Assembly: GCF_963678975.1 (NCBI RefSeq) | Contig: NC_089285.1 | Span: 9,906,694-9,970,693, forward strand | Direction of reading: 5' to 3' | DNA: 64,000 nucleotides | Origin: Dysidea avara | Lineage: Eukaryota; Porifera; Demospongiae; Dictyoceratida; Dysideidae | In this document: positions 55,668 to 64,000 of the stretch, piece after piece | How the letters are laid out: every line of letters starts with the position of its first letter | Numbering within the stretch: the stretch's first letter is position 1 | Notes under the pieces: model-generated | What the model was told of the DNA's origin: nothing | Seen by the model: the letters and a program-made list of their open reading frames with translations, nothing else | Databases searched by the model: none | Made by a program: the position numbers and the translations under genes

Positions 55668-58050
55668 TCACTTCTAATATCACCAGGCGTTAAAGTGAAT
55701 TTAAACCAGATTTTGATAGTTATAGCTATGCCGTTTTATGAATTATGCTTACCGGAACACTTCTAGTGACATTTTATGATATCACAAAATTCCCAACTTT
55801 GTGGGTTAATATCTCGTAATATCAGCATAATTGAAATATTAAAATGGTGTTTTTATGCATTGCTTGATACAAACAATACATTCACACAATAAAATCAATT
55901 TTCCATTTCAGTTGACCTATAATATATGATGGAACTTAGGCTATTGTAGCTTGTTGCTTCATTTCAATATTGTCTGTACATGATACATGTAAACTTTTAT
56001 TAAATCTGCAGTAGTAGTATTGCATCATGCTTTTGTATAATTTAAATGAACTGCTGAGTATTACTCAAGTGTGCTGAGGTGCTGAGAAACTTTCACTGTA
56101 AAGCTGTAAAGGGTGATATAGTATGACCACCAGTCCAAGAAGAAGCTGACTTAAATGACAACGGGATTAGGTGGAAAGCCATACTATTGCTTCAGTCTTC
56201 ATTGTGACGGGTAATTTTTAACAAAACAAGTAAACTGTGCCAGGATGACTTCTCCCCTTGAGAACGAGGAAGGAGGGATTATGACTCTACCCATTAGGAA
56301 CTTGTGGTATGTGGAGACAAGCTCCACAGGCAAGTATTATTCGTGGGAAAGTGTGACAACCAGAGTAATAAGACATCAATTCTACCAAACTGTAACGTAA
56401 TTTTATGTCGTTACAACTATAGGAAAATGTCAACAAGCTATATACAGTCTTATTATCAAAGCAATCTGTGCTTTAACACCAAAGCCTGCAATATTATTGG
56501 AAGAGGCAGGGATTAATAAGGGCAATGGGAAGAATCCTCATGGGTACATTGATAGGGACTAATACCACTAGTGGTCAAAATGACAACACTATTACAGAAT
56601 ACAAAGAAAGGGTCGAGATTTGTGACATATTTTCTTTAAATTTGTTGCATGTTTTGTTTTGTATTTGTGTCCATGTATTTGTTTAGTATCCATGTGTTAA
56701 GCTTTGTACTGTTAGCTAGCTACGTATGTGTGTTGGTCTGAATTGTATGCTGCTCTGGCAAGGAAGAACAAAAGTTGCCAATTGTCAGAAGATAATTTAG
56801 AAATCAAATCAAATTATGAAGACTCCTCTTGGAGACACTTAAGCTTGACAACCATATACCAGTGTTGCTACATACTCCCATCATATGACAACATACCGAT
56901 TCTCCTCCAGACATAATTTCAAAACACGACAACAGGGAAGGTGACCGTCTCCGTAGGACAGTTGGGCTTCAGCCGCAAAAGAAAAAGAGGCCACCCAGTG
57001 TGGTTCGCGGCAGTTAAAGCGATACTAGCGTTACAAATGATACATGTGATCTTGTGAATATAGTGACAGCAGTGACACTGGTGACAGCTTCACGTGACAC
57101 TGGTGACAGCAGTGACACTAGTACAATAAAATTATTTATAGAACCTTGCATGAGCAAGATTAAAGGAAAAAGTGTACATTAAATTTCATAATGTACACTT
57201 AATTCTGGCAAACAGTGCTTTATTGACCACAAAGAGTGCTTTATTGCACTGCAAAGAGTGCCTTATTGTAGTACTATTATATTATTAACTTATGCAATAT
57301 TTACAACTATAATTGTAACTCAAGAAGCAACAATCTGCATTTTGCAGGATGCAAGCCAACTGGCAAAAAACACCATGGAACTAACATACTAATGCAGGAT
57401 GAAACGAGTGACGAGGCAAGAATGAAAACGAATACTGCACTATTTCAATGAGTGCATAAAGAAGTAACTTTGTAAAGTTTAGAAATGTTAACAACAGTAA
57501 ACAATACCTCCATAAACATAGCTAGCCAGACATCAACTCTTAAGGTCACACACTTCAGTGACCTTTACAAGAATTGATACCCAGGACTAAGTTAGTTACA
57601 CATAGTCCTGGGTAGAAGGAATCTCCTAGTTCTTGACATTGGTCTATTCCCACCAACAACATTTATGCTGTTACATTGTGGCTAAACATCATTAACAGTA
57701 CCTGTAAAAGTTTGAACGTTATGATCAATTGAACTGTGTTTTGTGTCGTAATTTTCAGTTACTGCGAGAAATATATGACATGAGCTTCTAATGCAGATGG
57801 CAGCAACAATGGTGGAAAATAGTGACCACATTAGTCTTGAAAAGCATGGAGAAATTTTTTAGCAATCTTGGTTATTGCATTTGTCTATTGTCACATTTAA
57901 TTTTTTGCTCTTTGCAATAACTTCATTGCAATCTGGCATCAGTAAGGAATTTTCACACTGTAGCCAAACATCACCTGCACACAACTGTAAATTAATTATC
58001 TTCTTTGGGAATAGTTTCCATTAATGTTTCTGTAAGTCAGATTTTTTAAT
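55668..58050. other. Mostly non-coding; small unassigned frames
   Basis: A 52-codon frame at 56245-56400 (MTSPLENEEGGIMTLPIRNL) and one at 56728-56913 lack recognised domains or splice support. GTGACAGCAGTGACACTGGT-type tandem units occur at 57060-57125. Confidence 0.35.
57293..57610 (+). repeat. Dispersed repeat R2, copy 2
   Basis: Matches 46637-46975 through AACTATAATTGTAACT, AGAAGCAACAATCTG, CACCATGGAACTAACAT and CCAGACATCAACTCTTAAGG. It ends beside a palindrome CCAGGACTAAG ... CATAGTCCTGG. Confidence 0.8.
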
Positions 58051-58058
58051 AATGCAGA

Positions 58059-58205
58059 TGGCAGCAGCGGTAGAGGCCCTTACAACATATTTACTCCAGC
58101 CCAGAAGTATGAAATCGGAAAAAGAGCTGTAGAAGCAATACGCTATTACACTGGGCATTATCCAGAGCTTTCAAAGCAGCTTAAGGAGACATCAGTCAGA
58201 TGATT
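58059..58205 (+). pseudogene. pogo transposase N-terminal helix-turn-helix fragment
   Basis: RGPYNIFTPAQKYEIGKRAV, then EAIRYYTGHYPELSKQLKET, SVR, stop. This fits the LTPAQxxxIGKxA...Y...FPxLxETSVRR helix-turn-helix of pogo-group transposases. Only about 45 residues remain. Confidence 0.6.
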
Positions 58206-58434
58206 TAGTTTGCTTCTGTTGGTTTAGCTGTTGAATTTCTAGGTAGAGCTCAAAATGATAACACTGGGTCCTAAACGGCAACATTCAACTTGTCTGTACG
58301 AGTCCAAATATTCTACTCTGTGATCAGAAACACCATCAGGTGTTGCTGACTTCCAGTCTATAAAAAACAGCTGATTGTTGTAGCTGTTGATGAAGAACAC
58401 TAGGTTAGAGGAGTATCAAAAAAGGTTTCTGTGG

Positions 58435-58720
58435 TATGCCAAAAGGCACCAATCAGGCTGAAGTAACACCTAACAGTAAAAAATCAGGCCTGCAGCCTTA
58501 GTGGTTGTCAAGTTATGCCAGCTTGTCTGAAGGCAATAGGCATGCATGCAGGTAGTTATATTTAGTTAGTCACGTAACCAGCAGAAATATTCTTCCTAAA
58601 TGAAAATTTTAAAGTTCTTATCGAAAGCATTCTTTGCTGCTCTGCAGACACTTTTGGGCTTGCTTATACTTCCAAGATGCCATGAAGATATTGCAAGTAG
58701 GGTGATGTTTCTGTCCAATC
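58435..58720 (+). repeat. Dispersed repeat R1, copy 3 (diverged)
   Basis: TATGCCAAAAGGCACCAATC, then AAGTTATGCCAGCTTGTCTG, CGAAAGCATTCTTTGCTG and TTTTGGGCTTGCTTATACTT follow the order of copies 1 and 2. Confidence 0.65.
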
Positions 58721-60200
58721 CTTCATGATCCCTAATATACAGTATTAGGCAATTAAATGTTTATAGCCATGCATTGATTGATTTTGGATGCTAGGTACCT
58801 AGTACTGGTGTAGGTATCACATGTGTTGGGTATAAGATTTTAAAGTAATCATGTCTTGTGAATTCAAGTAGTAGATTTGGGGGTGCTGAAGTACCCCTCC
58901 AAAATTTTATCTATAGGAAACTAGTATAGAAGCTATTTAGTTTTTATTGCATCTTAGCATGACAGGCAATGAAACGAAGAGCTAATACCTGGAAATCAAA
59001 AGGAGGATAAAAATTTACTAATTAAAGTGGAGGTGGAGTTAAAGAAAGTATAAAAGCTATTATCAATTACTGGCTCAAGACCAATCTGCATTCTAGCTGG
59101 GAGGATGTGATCTCTGTTATAACTTCCATGGAAGAAACTGGTTTAGTTGAAAATATAAAAGACACCTTTCAGCCAACAAATACTATGACTGTTATACTAT
59201 AGCATATATCTTGTGACAACTTATGGTGTTTCTATCAGGCATGGGTCAAGCCTTAAGCATTTGTGCTTTAAGTACTTGTTTTGAAGTGCTCACAAGTACA
59301 CACTATTTGTTACTGTGCAGCATTTGTGCTTGCACTGGTACTTAATTACTAATAATAAAGTGCTCTTAAGCACTTTTAAAGCACAAAAGCTGACAGATCT
59401 TATCAAAAGTCTTTGATTCACTGAGCTTCTCATGTAACAGCGAAAAGGTGCTATAATACGCAGCCTAGCAGACATATCTAGTGGCAAACTTTAATCAGTA
59501 CTGGCCAGGATCAGGCTCCTTCCAGTCTGTTCCATCACCATGAACAATAGATGAGGAAATAACAAAGCCACACAATCTCATTAGAGAAGAAAGCACTGTG
59601 GTCTCGCAAGTTAATTAGCTTGTTAGTGTGTGACCACGCCCATTGCTAATGGTGTGGTACAGTTGCGAATGTTGCTGAAGAAGTTGTAGTGGAAGAATTA
59701 TCACCTTGTAAACTTTTGGCATATATTCCACTATGAAAGTAGTGAAAAATGGTAAAACTTAGTGATCATTAGAATATCTATATCTCCAAATCGACCTAAC
59801 AATCATCTCAGTATGTGGGAGTTTGCAGAATATATCTCTACTGAATTAAAAGTCATCTACAATGGAATAGTATTTTTTGCTTGAATATTGATAATACCAA
59901 GAGTACATAATAATAGAGCAGGGAGGAGAGTGTCTAACTCAATATATCCGTACAAAAAAACTGTGCTTAAACACCCCCACACAATTCTGTAAATTATAGT
60001 ATAATATCGTAATAAATTAATACCTTCGAGTGAACAGAAGAGTTGTTAATATCTGATAATGTAAAAGTACTGCAACCCCCTTAATAGAGCAGCGCGTATA
60101 ATCGAATCTATGCAGCAAGAAAGTTGATTGCGAACTCTGACCCGAGCGCGATATGGCAGTGAAGTGAGAGGGCAAAGTGATCGATGGGAACTCCATGACA
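58721..60200. other. No gene recognised
   Basis: Includes a stretch of AAGTGCTnnnAAGCACTT words at 59250-59390. Nothing else assignable. Confidence 0.45.
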
Positions 60201-60619
60201 CCAAGTCAGTGATAGATCTTCACGTCAACAACGAAGATTGGGATTTGAAATATACCCAGAAATTGCGCCACATGCCGACTTGCCCGGTAGGAATGTGCTA
60301 TCTTTAATTGACGCCCATCATAACATTGATAGTGCAAGATACTATGCATTTCCTAGAATTTTCAGACAGGTTAATACGTATTTCCATCCTGTACAGCAAC
60401 CAAATTGTGGATTTAGCCAACTAAGCTACCCTGTTAATTGGAGAGGTTATATGCCAGAGATTATGCCAGTCCCTGTTTTTGAACCTGGGCTGCAGAATAC
60501 ACAGCGGCCTATGCTGTGGGGAACTGAGAATTCTAGACATCCCGATATTTCAGGTCAAGGTGATTCACTGTTGGCAAATCATCCAGTTCTGTTAGCTCCA
60601 TTACTTAATCAGTTATCAA

Positions 60620-61080
60620 ATCAACTGATTCCTGATCAACAAGCACCATTAATACCAGATCAACCAGCTGGTCAATCAACTATGGTACCAATTCAAGCAG
60701 CTCTGTCACCTGATCAATAACAATGGTGCCTGATCAACCAACTACAGTACCAGCTCGGTCACCTGATCAACAACCATGTGATCAATCAATCATGGTATCA
60801 AATCAAGCAGCTCTGTCACCTGATCAATCAACAATGGCGACTGATCGACCAACCCTGTTTCCTGATCAATCAGATATGGCGCCTGATCAACCAATTCCGT
60901 TACCTGATCAACCAACAATAGTACCAGCTCTTTTACCTAATCAATCAACTATGGTGCTTGATCTACCAGCACTGTTACCTGACCAATCAACTGTGGTACC
61001 AAATCAACCAGCCCCATCATCTGATCAATTGACTATGTTACCGGCTTCATTATCGGACCAGCCAGTTCTTTTACCTGAAT
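60620..61080 (+). repeat. PDQ-repeat coding minisatellite
   Basis: About a dozen degenerate units of roughly 36-42 bp based on CCTGATCAATCAACAATGG, encoding PDQSTMxPDQPxxxP. Unit-length slippage or a one-base loss here broke the frame at 60717. Confidence 0.75.
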
Positions 61081-62716
61081 CAACTGCGTCACAAAATCCA
61101 TCTATACTTGGTAGCTTTTCACCTGATGTATCTTCAACTGAGTTTTGCAGTACTAAGAATATCACTAGCCTAGAGAAAAGCTACCCAGATCTTGTGTTTG
61201 TTAAGAGAAAGTTAAACCAAAAGGAATATCTTGAAATTACTCAACAAGATACCCAAGAGGTAGCAAGTGTGGGATATGTGTCGCCAGTGAGAGCAATTTT
61301 TATTGTTTCTGATACCAATGGTATTTCATATGACATTCAAGTACTGCTGAACTCCATGCAAGCTGGAACAATTAAAACCTTGGATACCGTTTGTCCTTTG
61401 ATCAACATGGTTTCTCCCAACACTAATTATAAATTTTGCCCAGGTTTAGAATACCAACATTACTATGATTTTTATTTCTCGGTAATACGCTATCATATCA
61501 ACACTGTTCGCTTATGGGAAAGACTTTTTCAGAGAGTTGACTCGATTAACTGTGTATTACTTCACCAACTGCCTCACAATGCTCCCATGGAGGAGAAGAG
61601 TCTTTATGTTGTGCTCTGTAAGCAATGCAAGCGCTTGAGGAATTTACTTGATCATCAGCGAAGAAGTGATGTGAGTCCTGCTAGGAAGCTCCAGCGACAG
61701 CAACCTCCCTCTCGATTTAAACTGAAATATTTATCACCGGCCAGCACACTGAAGCGAAAAAGAGCAACCCAGCAAGAGAGATCAGCAGATAAGGCAAAGC
61801 TTGCAAAATATGAGCACCTAGATGTAACTTTAGATGATGATCAAAATAATGAGTGGAATTCTGTTATTGAACAGATTGAAGAACAATACAATGGTGAATT
61901 GGACAAGGTGTTTCAAGAAGCAGATGCAAAATCAAAACAGATTGGAAGTCGTATGCAAACTTTATGGAAATCTGACAGGTGTGCTAAGGCTGGTTTTCTA
62001 AAGGATCAACAGTGCAATCGTAAGTAGTTGTTCTGTAACAATGCATTTTTAGCTTTATTGTTTATACTGTAGATAAACCGGAAGTGGGGTAATCGTTGGA
62101 GCCCAGTTACAATTAGAATCGGTCAGTAAACAATATATGAAACCCTGTATTATTGTACTGTCTGTGTTATAGCACATGCAGTTTTTATCTGCAGTCCAGC
62201 AGCGTACGAGGCTCTCTCTGTATTGCAGCTACCCTCATGTCCCACCATACAGTCATATACTGGTGCCTTTCTACATAAAGCTGGTGCTTTCAGTGAGTCA
62301 GTCATGAAGCAAATTGAAAGTTATGAAGCTTATAAAGAATCATGTGCCAAAAGTGGAAAGTGTACGCCCAAATCAGACAGAGTCCTTATATTTCATGAGG
62401 TCAAAGTTGTTTCTTCTTTGATGTGGAACTCAAGGAACCATCAGATAATTGGGCTAGCAATGTCAGAAAGAGATCAGGCGCTTTTGATAGACATTTATCA
62501 GTTGCTTGAAGATGACAGGCATACTAAGATGACCAACTACATTCTTCAATTTCTGTTGAGAGATTTAACTTCAGGATTTGATATCGTTGGTCCCTACTTT
62601 ACCAGTGAAGATGTTGTGTCAGCAAAGTTTGTTTCTGCTTGCGTTTTTGAGACAATCAGATTGTTCCAGGTTTGTGGGACATATGAAATAGCACAAAGAC
62701 ACACGATAATACATTC

Positions 62717-62719
<3 letters not shown>

Positions 62720-62747
<28 letters not shown>

Positions 62748-62815
62748 CATACATACATACATACATACATACATACATACATACATACATACATACATAC
62801 ATACATACATACCTG
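62720..62815. repeat. (CATA)n microsatellite
   Basis: About 22 uninterrupted units of ACAT in the intron following exon 62173-62669. Frames on both strands through it are artefacts. Confidence 0.95.
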
Positions 62816-64000
62816 CATACATACACATGTATGTACGTACATGCAAACATATAAGCTATACATGCTATCTTGTGTTTGTTAATAGGTCAATAGATTAAGG
62901 ACAAGCTTACTTATTTGTGATGGTGCTGCACCTTACCTTCCTAAAAGCTACTCATGGAGTTAGTGGTATGTATGGTGTACGTGAAGGAGTTGACTGTTTT
63001 GAGGTGAAGCCTTGGTTCCCTAACCCATATTATCCGTACCACAATATTTACTGGCTCATCTGTCCAAGTCACCAGGTATGTGTAACTATGTTATATTAAA
63101 TCTGCACTCACCTTAAGCTGACATTATTAATGTTTGGTCTTGATATCTAGTACAGGAGTACTGTCCCTCCTTTATTATTGTATACATTGTAATCATTAAT
63201 GTATTGTAATCATTCTAGCTAAAGAACATGATTAATGCGCTATACGCATCACAAGATGGCGGAACCAGGTCTTTTGAGAATGGTGATGGAATTGAGTTTG
63301 GGTGGAAAGCGATTGTTGACCTGTTTTCAAGGGAATGCCAGCGCAGAGATAAAGGTCATGCAAGAATGGTGCCAAAGCTGCAAGAAATCCATGTACTCCG
63401 TGATTCCTGGACAAAATTAAACGTGTTTCCAGCAAAGATCATGCAGGTCTGTCTGGCACTGTTATAATGTTGTGCACATGATTGCTTTTGTTGCTGTAGC
63501 AAGAGCAAGTTCTGTCAGAGCTAAACTCTTACATGACACAATGTCCTCCACCTGATGATGCTGAGAACGTTCGTCTGACTTTGCGCTATTTGGAAGCATG
63601 CAAGAATCTTTTTGAGGATGGATTTTTGTCTCATCAAAAGATTACTAGCATGAAGTCAGAAGCTATTTTAACTATTCTGAAGGGATTTAGTTACTTTGAG
63701 AGAAATGGTACAACGAGCTTACAGATGCTTAGTTGAAGCAAGATAACTATATTCTAATATCCATGTTCTATGTACAGTAGATCCCATTGACTCACAGGAT
63801 CCCAGATTTCTTAGCTGGCAAAGTAAGAATTGTCCATTGTTATCCTGGCTAATTAAAATGCCGTTTATTAGCATGGGATTTGTTGAGAGTGTGTGTTTAC
63901 GGATTTATTGGTTTTGCCACTTGGTATCTGGATGAGTACCCGGAACATTTCATAAGCCCAGTACAATTGTCTGGAAGTGCTGTGGAGATGCTATTTAGCC

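Larger units (their letters stand above)
60214..64000 (+). pseudogene. P-element/THAP9-like transposase gene, decayed, runs off window
   Basis: The long first exon (to 62019) has a Pro/Asp/Gln repeat region (60620-61080, PDQSTMVPDQP-like), interrupted by a one-base deletion near 60717 that gives a TAA. Then come YKFCPGLEYQHYYDFYFSVI, LCKQCKRLRNLLDHQRRSD and LKYLSPASTLKRKRATQQER. Further exons: 62073-62121 (NRWSPVTIRI), 62173-62669 (SPAAYEALSVLQLPSCPTIQ, LIFHEVKVVSSLMWNSRNHQ, LRDLTSGFDIVGPYFT) and 62886-63075 (LLICDGAA, frameshift, KATHGVSGMYG, YWLICPSHQ). Last come 63219-63446 (DSWTKLNVFPAKIMQ), 63500-63704, 63798-63822 and from 63872 (WDLLRVCVYGF, SGSAVEMLFS). The Asp of LICDGAA and Glu of SAVEMLF are plausible catalytic residues. 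Frame errors at 60717, in the 49-nt exon and near 62930 indicate inactivation. Family naming is by pattern; no ATG was found. Confidence 0.6.

Noticed and set aside
62619..62882. Frames with long YIHT/VCMY runs
   Set aside because: Artefacts of the (CATA)n microsatellite in an intron; only the part up to 62669 is coding.

Overview
The window looks like nuclear DNA of a metazoan, most likely a demosponge. It is AT-rich, with short GT-AG introns (many 50-100 nt), scattered microsatellites and minisatellites, eukaryotic transposon families, a TGF-beta-type prodomain/ligand gene and a BEN-type gene. There are no bacterial operons, Shine-Dalgarno spacing or CRISPR arrays. The sponge assignment is inference from protein families and repeat style; metazoan origin is well supported.

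Layout. 1-2830: three degenerate transposase-like relics in a row (BED/hAT-like, Kolobok-like, and a GDGT-type family). 2820-3720: minisatellite, palindromic repeat and a 5'-truncated LINE. 3.7-7.4 kb: non-coding with small hairpin elements. 7382-8383: an inverted-repeat element holding a second, nested 609-bp element. 10.2-11.1 kb: repeats, a cluster of RFX-like palindromes and a foldback. 11237-14560: a 3.3-kb DNA transposon with a broken, multi-exon GQNKN-motif gene. 17.3-18.0 kb: Ulp1-like protease plus PHD finger relic. 18.8-20.0 kb: pogo relic. 20.2-20.8 kb: Tnp2/CACTA-like relic. 22745-28297: a BEN-type gene with three tandem copies of a four-exon cassette. 29001-30192: a TGF-beta family gene with an in-frame TGA between prodomain and ligand. 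30.6-33.9 kb: repeats. 34179-37990: a decayed FEN1-like nuclease gene, itself split by a 1930-bp transposon. 38-39.4 kb: peptide-repeat sequences. 40.0-42.2 kb: Crypton-like, hAT and pogo relics. 43.0-44.4 kb: inverted minisatellite arrays and a 289-bp foldback. 44.8-45.8 kb: Harbinger relic. 46.0-46.5 kb: LINE relic. 47.8-49.5 kb: unrecognised decayed coding DNA.

The most interesting object is 50086-55637. It is a complete 5552-bp DNA transposon with inverted termini of about 145-160 bp and a 5-bp target duplication (AGTGT). It lies exactly within a THAP zinc-finger exon, whose halves sit on either side. Its only gene is intact: two exons, a 63-nt intron and 1473 residues. That gene has a FEN1/XPG-like nuclease core with all the expected acidic motifs, followed by a CXC-type cysteine cluster and an acidic tail. 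I see no classical DDE transposase in it. The second, decayed member of the same protein family at 34-38 kb shows the family is multi-copy.

58.0-58.2 kb holds another pogo fragment. From about 60.2 kb to the window end runs a long multi-exon P-element/THAP9-like transposase relic that continues beyond the window. Host genes (BEN, TGF-beta, THAP) are therefore a minority; most coding signal is mobile DNA in different stages of decay. How the mobile genes interact is not shown by the sequence, apart from nesting order: the nuclease transposon is younger than the THAP exon, the DDE element at 35454 is younger than the nuclease relic it splits, and the 609-bp element is younger than the element at 7382.
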